Shown in pieces: positions 34,100 to 46,699 of a stretch of DNA of 64,000 nt. The notes beneath the pieces are model-generated. The model was not told where the DNA came from. It saw only the letters and a list, made by a program, of their open reading frames with translations, and did no database searches. Each line of letters starts with the position of its first letter. Position 1 is the first letter of the stretch. This DNA comes from Antedon mediterranea (lineage: Eukaryota > Echinodermata > Crinoidea > Comatulida > Antedonidae): NCBI RefSeq assembly GCF_964355755.1, contig NC_092677.1, positions 18,446,101 through 18,510,100 on the forward strand, given 5' to 3'. The translations under genes and the position numbers were made by a program.

Positions 34100-35410
34100 A
34101 CATGTAACATGGCCTCCATATCAAAATAAAACTTCTGAAGCTGTCCATTCGGCTGTTTAAATTACCAATATTGACCTAGCCTGCGATGTATGTTTACGTG
34201 GATTGCATTTACATTACAATGTAAGGAATGACGAGAACATACCAAACAACCTTTTGCAGTAAACTACTAAACTATCAAAGCATTTCTTTATTGTTTACGA
34301 AGAAGATGGTACAAGTATGGCCGTCACAATCATTTCATCAGCTATTAGTAGTCAAAGAACCAGAAATTAACATGTAAAATATGTGCTGAAGTTTGCAATG
34401 CTAAAACCATCAAGACCAGCTAAAATAAGAAAGTTAATATACCAAAAAAAAACCCAGAACCGATCAAGTTTACAAGTGAAGAAGCTTTGCCACTTTTAGT
34501 TGAAACTGATATGACAAAACAGTCATACCAAACAGGTTTGCTGAAAAAGGCAACCATGCAGATATTTACCCATCATATAACAACGTGAGGGAAGCTAAGC
34601 ATAGATGCTACCCAAACAATATAACGGTTAAAGAAGATTTGGCAAGAGTACCCCTTCAAAGCTTGCTGGACCATACAGCATTTCGAATTGTTCAGGAAAA
34701 AAAAGAAGAAATTATAGAAGTAGTAGAACATTTTGAAAGATACTTCCTATCGATTTTGCCGACCTTAGACCTGCAATTCAAGAAAGAAACGACTCAACTA
34801 TAACAGACAGACAATGAGTATGTTCAAGATGAGATAAAAAAGCAGCAACCAACGAAAATATTATTTGATATTAACTATGAACTGGCTGCAGAATAAACAG
34901 AAAAGACAACATCTAGGCCTAAATAAACTACAATTTACAATTCACCATGGTTGACCAAAATGTCGTAGTAAGTAATCAATGCGATGTTATATATGTGGAG
35001 CTACTCCAAAACAGTTGATTGATTTGGAAAAACTCCCATCGTCAAGTGAAGAAGCCTACAGCTATGGGCTCTCGCCACTACACAGTGTAGGTGCTTCGAA
35101 ATGATAATTCATATTGGGTACAGAATGCCAGTAAAACAGTGGCGTATTTCGTCTGATAGTGAAAAAGCTATCGTTGTCGATATAAATAAAAAATTACACG
35201 ATCGGTTTAAAGAAGAGATAGGGCTGACAGTAGATTAACCTAACCAAGGAAAACGATGGCAACACAGCTTGCAGAGAGCTTTCCGGGAAAAAGGAGACTT
35301 TCGCTGAAATTTGCGGGTTGGATGTAAATCTAGTACACCGTATCCATATGATTTAGTAGCAATATCATGCAAATCGTGTTTAGTTATATACAACTCTATC
35401 CATGTTATAA
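34100..35410 (+). pseudogene. Degenerate transposase-like gene, possibly RAG1/Transib-related
   Basis: Shifting frames read, in order: KLTCKICAEVC (Cys pair), SEEALPLLVETDMTKQSYQ, ADIYPSYNNVREAKHRCYP, ITVKEDLARVPLQSLLDHTA, RCYICGATPKQL, LHSVLRCFEMIIHIGYRM, RFKEEIGLTVD, DGNTAC and GLDVNLVHRIHMI. I recognise this order from an uncharacterised transposon protein family common in invertebrate genomes. The GL...(D)GNTAR stretch resembles the EIGL...RGNFAR stretch of the RAG1 core, which suggests but does not prove membership of the RAG1/Transib group. Stops and frameshifts show it is dead. A central block of the protein seems missing around 34,800-34,980. Confidence 0.45.
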
Positions 35411-35706
35411 AATGCCAGTGAGTGTACATGTAACATTGTTTTTCTAGTTCATTTATTCACAATCATTTCGAGTTGTACTGCATTACCGATAGGTAGGATA
35501 AGCGAAGAGGCTCAAGAAGCAAGGAACGAAGACATAAACCCGATAAGCATGGCATGTGAATGAACGGTTAGTCGTAGCAGCTCCGCTAAATATCCTCTAA
35601 AACGTTACTAATATTTAACTACCATCAAGTCTAAGTATATTTGAACTGTGAGTATTTCATTTGTAGTATACCACATCTTAATTACACGGTGAAATTTTAA
35701 GTCAAA

Positions 35707-36465
35707 ATGCCAAAAAAGAAGGAAATAGTCCTAGCCCCAACATCACCTGAGCCACCAATACTGGAAGCCGCTGTCGCCGAAACCGACACAGAGCTATTGA
35801 GGCTTGAACAGATCTGTGCGGTATTCGTGACCAGCTGGATTCGGTCTTGCGTAACCAACAAACCATGCTTACGAGGGTGGACACACTTGAAACAAACAGT
35901 CTGAGTTTGAAAAATCAATTGAATTCACATGTGCTTCAATATCGGATTTAAAAAATAAAACTGCTACTTTAGATGCGAACATTAAAGATGTTTCGGCTGA
36001 TGTTGGAAATGAAAATTTGAAGTTGCCAACGATGCAAAAACAGCTGAATAAGCTCGAACGGCACTCAAGATCTTACAACTTGCGATTCGGCGGTCTTCCA
36101 GAAGATGATCATGAAAATGCTATAGTGAAAATTACAGATTTGATTGAAAAATAACTAAATATACCAGACATCAAAATTGAAAACGCTCATCGTATAGGAA
36201 GGCCCCGTACACTGAATGAAACATCAAGACATATTATCGTACGGTTCGTATATCGTTCTCAACGTAATCAAGTCTTTACACAAGCGAGGTCACTATTTAA
36301 AAATACAAGTAAATTTGTCATTGATGATCTCAGTGAATCAGACTTAAAGAAAAAAAGAGACTTGAGAGAAGAAATGACCAAGGCCTATGTAGAAGGGAAG
36401 TGACCTACTTTCAGAAATGGTAACCTCTATAGCAATGGTCAGTTGTATGGCCAACTTTAATTGTA
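35707..36465 (+). pseudogene. LINE ORF1 (L1 ORF1p-like), frameshifted
   Basis: It begins MPKKKEIVLAP and, after a frameshift, gives a coiled-coil-like stretch, then LERHSRSYNLRFGGLPE, ENAHRIGRP, HIIVRFVYRSQR, FVIDDLSESDLKKKRDL and FRNGNLYSNGQLY. This order matches the RNA-binding ORF1 protein of L1-type and some other LINEs. Several stops interrupt it. ORF2 fragments follow on the same strand at 36,865. Confidence 0.65.
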
Positions 36466-36590
36466 TACATTATCCTGAGGAGTAATGATCACGGCCTATG
36501 AAAAGGGGAAGCAACCAACTTTCAGAAATGGTAACCTCTATGAATGTTAATGGTTTGTTGTATGGCAACCAACTTTAATTGCACATATTT
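36385..36590 (+). repeat. Short tandem duplication at the LINE ORF1 end
   Basis: A segment of about 95-105 bases containing CTTTCAGAAATGGTAACC and GGCCTATG is present twice in a row with several differences. It duplicates the last codons of the ORF1 relic. Confidence 0.75.
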
Positions 36591-36864
36591 TGTAACTGCT
36601 TTCTTTTAATTTCTTAAATTGTTTAATTGGCGGAGCATGCTACTATTTAATGTCGGAAAGAAAATACTTTATTATATATCTTATTTTATTTATTATTATT
36701 TGTTATCTATTTATTATTTACTCCACAAAAATGCTAACACAAAGTATTATAAATATCTTAAATATTAATATTACTATGCATATATATTATAATTGATTTT
36801 AACATTACTAATTCATACCTTGACTATGACGCATTTGATGATCAAGGGTTTTTTCCTTTAAATT

Positions 36865-38178
36865 GTGAATACCTCACACACTGAACACAAATTTCATGAA
36901 CATTTTGCATCGGATACAAACCAATTTTCATTACTACACTTTAATATCCGTAGCATGAATACAAATTTTGACCACCTCTATAATTCTTTTTCATCACATA
37001 TTGATTCTGCTCCTACAATTGTTGGTCTCACAGAGACTTGCCTATCTGATTCTTCACATAACCTTTACCCACTCCCCGGCTATAATTTGTTAACAAACAG
37101 TAAACCTGGCGATCAACGTGGAGGTGGTGTAGCAATACTTGCCTTCTGTCTTCGATTGCCAAGCATTATCTGAATTACAATTTATGAATGACATATTGGA
37201 ATCTATTTTTGTAGAAATTAGATGTCCTAATAAAAAAAATATTGTCGTTGGAGTCGTGTACAGACCACCACAAAGTAACATATCATTATTTAACACTGAA
37301 ATTGAAAACATTCTCTCACATCAAGCATTAACAAATAAAAATGTGTTTATTATGGGCGATTTAAATTTAAATTTACTACATCACGATGAAAATGCACGCA
37401 TTAGTGAATTTCTAGATACATTAATTTCATTTTCACTTATTCCACTTATTACCAAACCTACACGTGTAACTGATATTTCATCTACGTTACTTGACAATAT
37501 ATTTAGCAATATCCACCCTTTCCCGGCGGTCTCGGGAATTATTGTATCCGATATATCGGATCATTTTCCGATATTAGCAAAAACCTCGCTAACGGTTAAT
37601 CAACATTGTAACTGTCATTGTAATAAGACATTGTAATCTTTTAATCCCCAATCGTTGGCTCACTTTAAAGAACGTTTGGCAATATTTTCAATATTTATAT
37701 AGGTATATTTATTGACGACAGACTTGACTGGAAAGCCCATGTTAATTACCTTTGCAAATTATTATCAAAAAATGTTGGCATGATGTATAAATTGAAATCA
37801 ATATTTCCTCAAAAAGTATTAAATATTTTATATTCTACTCTTATTTTATCATACTTAAATTATGGTGTTCTTGCTTGGGGAAATGCTTCAAAATCAATTA
37901 TTACTAAAATTTTATTAATCCAGAAACGAGCTGTCAGAATTATCTCAAGGGTAACTTTTCGTGCTCACACCCAAGATCTCTTTCAAAAAAATAAAATATT
38001 AAAAATTGAGGACCTCTATAGATTTAATGTTGGTGTCATCATGTTTCAATTAACCGCCGGACACTTACCACCTATAATATCCAGTAAATTCACTCAAAAT
38101 AAACAATACCACACTCACCAAACAAGACAAAAAGATCAGTATCACCTGCCATTTACTCGAACTAGTCTTAACGACTAG
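36865..38178 (+). pseudogene. LINE ORF2: endonuclease and C-terminal parts, RT core deleted
   Basis: The first frame (36,865-37,173) has LLHFNIRSMNTNFDHL, IVGLTETCLSD and GGGVAI. After a frameshift, 37,139-37,636 has VVGVVYRPP, FIMGDLNLNLL and DISDHFPI, all landmarks of the APE-type endonuclease. Then the sequence jumps to FIDDRLDWKAHVNYL and ILYSTLILSYLNYGVLAWG (37,690-38,178), which normally lie downstream of the RT active site. The FADD box and most of the RT are absent, so about 1-1.5 kb was deleted. Confidence 0.8.
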
Positions 38179-38383
38179 AAATAATGTACATATAACCTTG
38201 AATATACAGTTCAAATTACACTTAACCATGGACATTTTAAAACTCTAATTTAATTGTTTAACGAAATAATATTGTCATTGGGTTAAAATGGCTGTGTTAA
38301 AAGCAATACATTCTGTGCGGCGTTTGAATGCGAGGCTCTGAAGCTAGAATTGGAAGGCTATAAGCTGAAATTTCTTGGTAAAA

Positions 38384-38405
38384 TGGCTCAACATTATGTA
38401 ACAGG
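38384..38405 (+). other. Unassigned exon-like segment
   Basis: ATGGCTCAACATTATGTAACAG precedes a donor gtaaga, and the upstream sequence stays open in the same frame (EALKLELEGYKLKF). No family was recognised and no partner exon was found. It could be a lone exon of a small gene or chance. Confidence 0.2.
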
Positions 38406-38599
38406 TAAGAAATAGCCTACTGTAATTGTATTTATTTGGTGAGGAGTCTCATCTGTAGGCCTACTTCTAGGCTAGGCCCACTTTAGTATTAGCCTGAGTG
38501 TGCCAACGCCAAGCATAATGCTAATCTTCTTAACTCATGTACAGTTACTACCAGTTAGGCCTACATTTGTACAATTCTGTTTATCAAGCAGTGGGTCAG

Positions 38600-39965
38600 A
38601 CTAGATTCAAGATTCAAGATTCAAGACATTTTATTTGTCCATAAAAATGGAAATTCACTTTGCTTGGTAGATTAAAACAACAATAAAAAAACAAACATAA
38701 CAAATGTTGCAACAATTTAAAACGTGCAGTATTATAACAGATAAAATACAAGATAAAAAGTTGAAAATAAAAAAACTGTTAAAAATGTAAAACTATTTAA
38801 AAATTGCATTATCGTCTTACATTAGAATTAAAAATATGAATGCTATTTACAACGAAGGATTTTCTAGTTCTACAAAGATTTGCTCTTGGAGGTCGTAGCC
38901 TCCCTGATCTATTTAAGTTATAACAGTAATGTAACGGATGAGTGGGGTCTTTCATAATATTGTTTACTTTTTTTTAAATACTCTTTTCATAGATAAATGA
39001 ACAAGGCGTTAGATCAGCTTTAATAATACGTTGTGCAATTTTACGTGGTCCTCAATATTTTTCTTATCATTATCAGTATAGTTACCATAAAAACATCCAA
39101 TGCTAAAAGATAAAATACTTTGAATAATACTTTGATAGAATTAAAATAGTGTTATCAACTCTAATTTGCTTGAGTTTTCTGAGAAAGAAAAGCCTTTGAG
39201 ATGCCTTCTTGGAAATCATGAGAGAGTTTGACTCCCATTTTAATTTGTTGTCAATTATAGTACCTAAGTATTTGTATTGGGTTACTCTTTCAACCTCGGT
39301 TTCTTTAATAGTTATTACATTATGTTCAACTGCGGTTTTACGAAAATCTATTATCATCTCTTTGGTTTTAGTAATATTAAGTATTAAGTTCATATCCTCA
39401 CACCAATTAACAAATCTTCCAACTTCATTAACAAATTAATTTACATTATGCTTACTATCGCAAAGAAAACCACTAATTACAGTATCGTCAGCGTATTTTT
39501 ACAATATTGCAATCTTTAAAACTACTTGAATAAAGAGAAAACAAAATTGGGGAAATAACACATCCCTGAGGATCCAACACTGATAGATTCTTTGTTGGAT
39601 AGGATACCATTGCACTTAACCATCTGCGGTCTATTAATCAAAAAACTATATATAACTTTGGCGAGCTGAGGTGATAAATTAAAACTTAATAATCTATCAA
39701 TTAAAACATGTGGTAAAATAGTATTAAAAGCACTAGAGAAATCGAAAAATATAGACCGTACGTATTTCTTTTTGAATCAAGTTGATGATATGTATCATGG
39801 AGATAAGAATTTACAGCATCGTCAACCTCTCTATTTTTCTTATGCAAATTGATTCGTATCTGCATTACCAATATTTTCCTTAAGTCTAGATACAATCAAC
39901 CTTTCTAAGCATTTCATTATATTTGAAGTAATTGCAGTTGGTCTAAAATCTTTTAGGCAATGGAT
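38600..39965 (-). pseudogene. LINE reverse transcriptase relic (Rex1/Babar-like), minus strand
   Basis: Reading down from 39,965: FFDFSSAFNTI (RT motif A), PQGCVISPILFSLYS, YADDTVISGF (active site), LILNITKTKEMIIDFRK, VTQYKYLGTIIDNKLKW and KASQRLFFLRKL. The 3' end at 38,606-38,640 has three copies of TTGAATC next to AAATAAAATGTC, a repeat tail typical of some LINEs. Frameshifts separate the segments. Confidence 0.75.
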
Positions 39966-41176
39966 TTGAAGTGATTAGACTAGCCACTTATTCAGTATTA
40001 AAACAACTATTTTTTAATGTTTGAACTGTAATGTTTTAATGATAATCAATATATCACCATAGTTGACGAATTAATCCGATAAGCATTATAAGAACACACT
40101 TGATAGATTTTACTTAATTGGCATTTTGATATTTAATCTTAATTAATCAAGTGGACCATTTAAAGTTTATAGTTGGTTGAAGATAAAAATGTAATTTAAT
40201 GTTGTGAAAATAATGACGTGATATATATATACTGTAGGCCTATATATATTATAAACACATTAGGCAATGAACATTAATTCGAATATACAATCTGCAGACA
40301 GTAGGCCTACTGTTTCGATCTTATTAGATCTCGTCAGTGCAGCTCAGCTCGGTAGTCTATCATTACATGGCATCAAATGAAAACCTTTCTTGTAAAGTGG
40401 AAACTGTTATCATCTTATCGTCAAGTAACCTGTAACTTAAAAGCATGCGGATTCAAACGTACACAATCATATTGATACATTAGGCCTACTGGATATCACG
40501 ATAACAAATCACTTGTCAGTTATTTCATGTAGGACCTATAGTTACCGTAAATCTTCTAATTGTAACCCTGGGTTATTATTCTTTGATTGTTTTTTTTAGG
40601 GTGGATTGCTATTAGAAGTGGTAAGGGCCTAGAGTAGTGGGTTCTATTAACCTACTAATCTTAAATTAGGTACCTGAAAATAGTTCTTAGCCACCCCCAA
40701 CTTTTCCGGTCAGCAACTCATGGTAAAATAATAAAACAGTACGAATAAACAAATTTGGCTGAACCGTCTAACTTTATGTTAGGTTTATTAACTTTTAAAC
40801 CTTATCAACATGCATTATCTCTTTATTTTCAAAATACGGCTGCATCATAAGTTGTTGTGACTCTAATAGTAACCTCCCCCCAGCCCCCCCCCCCCCCACC
40901 ATCCCATGGGTTCTATTATCGACTCATTTTTCTGGAACGGAATCGGTTAAAACTCCAATATCCACAGGACCTTTATCTGTTTTTAAACATTAAAATTAAA
41001 ATTTTTATCGGTTACACGACGTACGTGTGATGAGAAGTTAACGTTGGTGGGGCGCTCCAACTGGTTCTGATGACCTCTGAACTGCAGAGAGAGAAAGAGA
41101 GAGATCAAAGTGGACCAAATCGTGTGTTGGCGCTGGGAAGAATACTGTGTCAATTTTCTTTACAAAATAACCTACA
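39966..41176. other. Upstream region of the cytochrome b5 gene
   Basis: No gene was recognised. It contains a run of about fifteen C residues near 40,885 and a GA-rich stretch (GAGAGAGAAAGAGAGAGA) about 90 bases before the cytochrome b5 ATG, probably in the promoter or 5' leader. No TATA box was seen near it. Confidence 0.4.
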
Positions 41177-44100
41177 ATGAGTGAAACTAAAAAATATACC
41201 TTAGAAGAAGTCAAAGAACATAACAATGGTAATTCGCTGTGGCTTGTAATTCATGATAAAGTTTATGACGTAACCAAGTTTATTGATGAGGTAAGATAAT
41301 AAGAAGAAGGGTCCATCATTCATCGTAACTAAATCCTACTAGCTAGCTAGCTAGGCCTAGCTAGGTAGGTAGTAGGCCTAGGCTAGGCTAGTTCCGTTTC
41401 GCACCTGTCGTTTATTTCGACTCAAAATTGATTAAGTAACTTTATCGTGAGTACCACACTTTAGAATTAGCCCTCAAAAATACTTTTACGAAGGAGATCA
41501 CACAAAAAGTAAAAAATAAATCCTTTAAATTGATGAATTTGCAGACGTGTTTCTCGCACATTGGGTGAATTTCGAACACTCCATGTTCAATGTTGTTGTT
41601 TCTATGGAGCGCCAAAAGAGCAATCATAATAGTAGAGGGCTAAAAACTCAGTAAATTGCGTATATTTAATGCATTTATTGGTGAAAATTACGTTCAATTT
41701 TATCATATTTTGTCAATGTCAATTCAACAAAAATATTACTGTTGATACTGTACATGGTTTTTGCAGGAACGTTTAGGAATGAAAATCAACAAATTCATTA
41801 TCATATACATGTACTGTAGTGTAGGGGTATACCTTAATCTAAATAATATGCCTCTTAGTCTTACCCTTAGGCCTAGGGTTGGTTGCTATTTGAAAACAGC
41901 AAATTATTAGCAGTAAAATGTTACAGCATTTTTATTGACAAAATATATTAAAATTAAACGTGTATTCAATAATAAATGCATTAAAAGAAGACGCATTCCA
42001 CTGAGGTTTTAACCATCTATTGTTGTTGCTCTTTTGGCGCTCCATAGAAACGAAAATATTGAACTTCGAGTATGCTAAATTCGCGAACGGTATGCGAGAA
42101 ACATGTCTGTAAAATCATCAATTTAAGGATTTATTTGTTACTTTTTATGTGATTCTTCTTCATAAAGTACTTATGAGGCCCAATTTTAAGGTGTGGTATT
42201 CACAATAAGTTGCTTAACAATTTGGAGTCAAAAGGAAGTCGAAATAAAAACAGGTGCGAAACGGAACTAGCGCCGCCTAACCTACCTAGCCTAGGCTCAG
42301 GCTTGCTTAGTTAGGCTTAGCCTACGCATATCTAGGGGCCTGGGTCCCTAGCTAGAACTACTGTATGTAGGCCTAGACCTAGCTGGGCTAGGCTAGGCCT
42401 ACTTACTGCAGGCTAGCCATAGTAGGCATAGCCTAGGCCCTAAAAAAAGTAAAAGTGAGCTGCACACCTATCTAGCCTAAACACCTGTCCTAAACTAGGC
42501 CTAGGCATATTATTATTATTATTTAATAATATACCTCCATCTGCTAGGAATTGCTTATTAATAATGTGATGACTATTTTAAAGGATTGATTATATGCCGT
42601 GGCTATGCTTACGACAAGTCGTAAGTTTAAAGATAGTTTAAAACACACAAAATAATTGTTAATGTATAATAATTAAAACTGATACAAATTTAATGAATTG
42701 AACCTGAAGTAAAGTATGCCCAAAAGTTAGCTAGCTGTTTTATTTCTAAGAATTTCATTGTATCAACTAATATTTGAATTTTCCAATTATTATAGCATCC
42801 TGGAGGAGAAGAAGTTTTACTCGAGCAAGCAGGTACGGTTGAACCAGTAATTACACTAAATTTTAGCGGAGTTATAAACTGTACTGTAATTAAGTTTTTA
42901 AAAAGTGAGAGCTCACTTAACCCGCCTCCTCTCTACTTACTTTTATAAAACAACAAATATAAAAAATTAGAAACATTAGATTTAAAATTAAAAGTTCACC
43001 AAATTATTTTACATTTTTTAAGCCATGGGCTCCCAATTTTAAAATGTTGGACCCTCCACTTATAAGTATGTCTATCAAAAAACAATTTGATCAAATATAT
43101 TATACAGTAGGCCTACATGCCAAAATCTGAAGTTGAAATTTGGAGGCTGGTCTATTTGAGCTCTCGAAGCAGATATAAAAAGATATCTGTGTGAATGACA
43201 ACCTCTGAGCTATTATCATTGAGACCAGGTGAGCCTGGAAAAAGCACAGCACCTGAAAAGCGGTGGTTGCTATGTGAGGGTTTTGCTCTTTAGTTTGTAA
43301 AAAAATTATGGCCGCAGATGAAACTACAATGATTTAAATATAGTAAATATTGCGTGAGCTTTTTGTTTATTGGAGAAAATTAGTTATACTTATATAGAAA
43401 ATGTGAAAACTATTCGCGCCCAAAACGGAAGTGTTGTCATGTACTGTATTTAAAATGTTTTAATAGATTTTGAAATCCTAATTTGTTTTTGTTATAACAG
43501 ATGATTGTTTGTTTGATGATTTAATGTTTTTAAACTGTATTACACTTTAGCTCTCCCTAAAGCAGGCATGTTTAAGCTAGTTAAAAATATCAGGTTCCAG
43601 AAATATTTTTGTATACCATTTATAAAGTAGTAGTCCAAAAAATTTAGGACTTGATGAAAGTTGGTCGGATTTTTAGTTTGACTTTAAATTGGCATTATTT
43701 AGTAATTAATTATTCATTAATTTCATCAAATAGGCAAAGATGGCTCAGAATCGTTTGAAGATGTAGGGCACTCATCAGATGCAAGAGAGTTGATGGAAGA
43801 TTACTTCATAGGAGAACTAGTTGATGTAAGTTAATTTTACTGGGTTGAATTGCACACAGGTGTTGACAAAATCTGACACAAAATGTTGAATGTCCACAAC
43901 AATAGGGGCTGAGATGAACCAGTAATCTTTTTCTTTTCCGAAAGATGAACTGGGTTCTCCGAAGTGTACACAATTCTGATGTGTATGCTGTACCTCCAGT
44001 TTTAAGTCCTTATCCAAGTAGCTATGGTTTTTGTCGCCACCTGACTTGACCGTGTGACATTAAAATATTAGTTTCGTTTTTTTTCTCTATAGTCATTCAG

Positions 44101-46224
44101 TATCTTTGATGTAATTTTTTATTTTATATCTAGGCTGATAAAGGCAAAAGTTCATTCAAGGTATGTATATTAAATCTTTATATTACATAGCCTACCGTAT
44201 GTAAATATGTGAACATGATTGGTTGAAACTGCATCACATGACTACTTCTGCGAGGATCGTAAATTGTAGATTTCCTTGAGCACGATGATATTGACGGAGT
44301 AATTTTTGCCAAGGAATCATTAATTAGTAATTATCTGTATATTATTCTTCGCAAGGTAAGGTGAATGCAACGCCTAACTGTAGGCAGGCTTATTACATAA
44401 AAGGAGGCCTAGCTACACCTGACCCAGTAGATATTCTACTTGTTGTTGGCTATATAATATAACAGATATCGCCTTTTATATCGGTAAAATATAAGATTTG
44501 ACATCCACTCGGGAATGATATTATGCCTTTAAGAATTATATTTCCCTCAGCTAGCACTTCGGGAAATATATATTCCCTCGAACATAATATCATTCTCTTG
44601 GGTATGTCAAATCTTTGATTTAAAAAGCTAATTCTTATATTTATAGTTAATTAATTTGTTGCTAATATGTCTACTATCAAGTTTTTTTCCAAGGGTCATG
44701 GAGATTGTGAAAAATGTATAACATTTAACACACATTCTTGCAATACAGCCTAATATGTTTAATATAAAAGCATGCTATATTTGCTATCAAATAACCTTCA
44801 TATTGGATGTGTGCATAATTCATCTTCACCATATGTTTTTTTAATTAACAGCCAGTGTTTTCAAGCAGTTCTGAAAGTTCTGACGATAAACCGTATGTTG
44901 TCATATTATTTTTGTTTTCTTTGTACATCAAATTTTAATGTTTTTAAAAATGTTTGTAGGATTAATGTATAAATCCTTTATTATTATTATTATCATTTTA
45001 GCCCACACTCTTGTCATATACAGCCAATTCTGAGATTTTAAATTTTCTTAAGGCAGGGATGTCACCACGCTGGTCGGTGCTGGTCGGCCCCGACCAGCAC
45101 TCAACATTTCCGACCAGGATTAACAGGCTGCCGACCACCACTATTATTTATTAATCATTACGATATTTCTTAGGCCTAGGCCTAACTAAAATTCGTACTA
45201 AAACATTTTACCTAGCACATCGTTAATAACAGACAAGCTACCCTCATATAGATAAGACAAAAGACTACAGCAAATGTTCCCGTGGTTACGTACGTTACTT
45301 TATTTGTAACACAATACCAGGCCTACCCTGCCCTGGTATTCATTGTTACAGCTTGTGAGTCATGGCGAACAACGTGCTACACAGCACAGTGTACAAGTTT
45401 AAAGTTCACATAGTGACCATTCAAGCGTTTTATTTTGCACAGATTAAAAATACAAACAAGTACGCAGTAATTAAAAATGTACAACTACATAGACCCAAAC
45501 AAAATCATTTTTAATTGCTGAATGTTTTGTCACCCTGCTTTAATTATATTATGTTACTTCTAGTTTTACATTTTTGTACTCTACGAACTATTAAAAAAAA
45601 TAAAAAAACATGCGCATGGTTTAGTGAGACCGGGCAAGTTTGTTCGTTTATGATCGCCGAGCATGGTACAATAATTACACGTCCCTGGGATAACTTCAGG
45701 TTGCTGAACTTCAGTTAACCCATAAACACGTGTCTCTGTTCTTGCCGGCCATGCACTACATGCTTGCCGCACAGTTGTGAAACAAAAAATCCGGAATTCG
45801 CGAATACGCTAAAAAACTCTCGCGCAAAAGAACACGAACATTATATCGAGCAACAAGTAGTAAGGTCTATACTAGGCTAATCATTTATCTACATTATTTG
45901 ATTAGGGATTAGGCCTAAATAAAGAAGCGCCCGTTTTTGTGGAATTCAGATTTTGGGTTTTGGGGCATCTATCTGAGCCTTGGCTAGGCCTTAGTGGTCG
46001 TAGTGTCTACTCCAAAAAGCTGGTGACATCCCTGTTAAGGTGTGGGAGGTGATTTCAATTTATACCCAAAAATAATGTTAATTTACTAGCACACATAGCT
46101 CAGCATAGTACTAAACACAAATCTTCATTTTATCTACAGTACAAGTATATGGTCTTGGTTGTTCCCAGTTGGTGTAGCCTTGCTGGTAGCACTTGCTTAT
46201 CGTTATTATCTTACATCATCCTAA
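41177..46224 (+). CDS. CYB5A: Cytochrome b5, microsomal type, tail-anchored
   Basis: Exons: 41177-41290, 42796-42832, 43734-43825, 44134-44160, 44852-44892, 46140-46224, with phases 0,1,0,0,2 and consensus splice sites. Total 396 nt, 131 residues. Residues 6-80 form the heme domain. The axial ligands are His39 in HPGG and His63 in VGHSSDA, the same numbering as in vertebrate cytochrome b5. Residues about 106-128 ([20 protein letters not shown]) form a single C-terminal membrane anchor with a short tail (LTSS). The protein would carry electrons from NADH-cytochrome b5 reductase or P450 reductase to desaturases and related enzymes on the ER surface. Length matches the family (about 134). I choose the ER form by the short polar C-tail, but the mitochondrial paralogue (CYB5B) is not fully excluded. 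Introns carry several MITEs. Confidence 0.93.
41388..42270. mobile_element. Element with ~260-bp inverted repeats in cytochrome b5 intron 1
   Basis: The left arm starts CTAGTTCCGTTTCGCACCTG and the right arm ends with its exact complement. The arms stay similar for about 250 bases (for example TTTTGGCGCTCCATAG and its complement) around a spacer of about 360 bases. CTAG at both ends may be a palindromic target duplication or part of the termini. No ORF. Confidence 0.75.
44493..44615. repeat. Palindromic foldback in cytochrome b5 intron 4
   Basis: AAGATTTGACATCC...GGGAATGATATTATG pairs with CATAATATCATTC...GGGTATGTCAAATCTT, and inner TATTTCCC / GGGAAATATA arms pair too. It is probably a small MITE. 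Confidence 0.7.
45054..46034. mobile_element. hAT-like MITE with TTAAGG target duplication
   Basis: Termini CAGGGATGTCACCA and TGGTGACATCCCTG are inverted repeats of 14 bases, flanked on both sides by TTAAGG (45048-45053 and 46035-46040). CAGGG-type ends suggest hAT, though hAT duplications are usually 8 bp. Length 981 bp, no transposase. It sits in cytochrome b5 intron 5, about 100 bases before the last exon. Confidence 0.7.
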
Positions 46225-46648
46225 TTGATAGCTGAATGAAGATAGACTACCACAGCTTTCAAGAGAACCTGCTAAGCTCGACCCAAAACATGTCATGTAA
46301 TGTCTAACAATGTTCGTCCGATATATATTCCAACAGTAGATTTTGTTTTAGTTAAAATACAATATTTTCAAACTATGCACTATGAAAATTAATTATTTAT
46401 ATCAATTATTACTGTACTTTTAATCCTATACGTCGTAATACAAATCATGATATTTTTAGTTATAGATTAGCACTGATTGAATGATTATGTAATTCAAATT
46501 CCACCTGCTCAAATTTAAGATATTGGATGCGTAGCTATTATAATGAGATGCGGATTGCTTTTTTTTTTTAATCGGTAATTTATTAAATAACCATTGAATA
46601 ATTATATATTCTATTTTTATCCTTATTACAATAATTCCTTGTCATGTT

Positions 46649-46654
46649 AATAAA
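46649..46654 (+). terminator. PolyA signal candidate of the cytochrome b5 gene
   Basis: AATAAA lies about 425 bases after the TAA stop. It is the first good hexamer noticed downstream; another AATAAA-like site is near 46,780. Confidence 0.45.
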
Positions 46655-46699
46655 ATTTACGATATTTGACAGAAAAAAATGTGTTTGTTGTATTAAAAC

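Noticed and set aside
38288-38341. Short ATG frame (MAVLKAIHSV...) as a gene
   Set aside because: Stops after 17 codons and has no supported partner exon.
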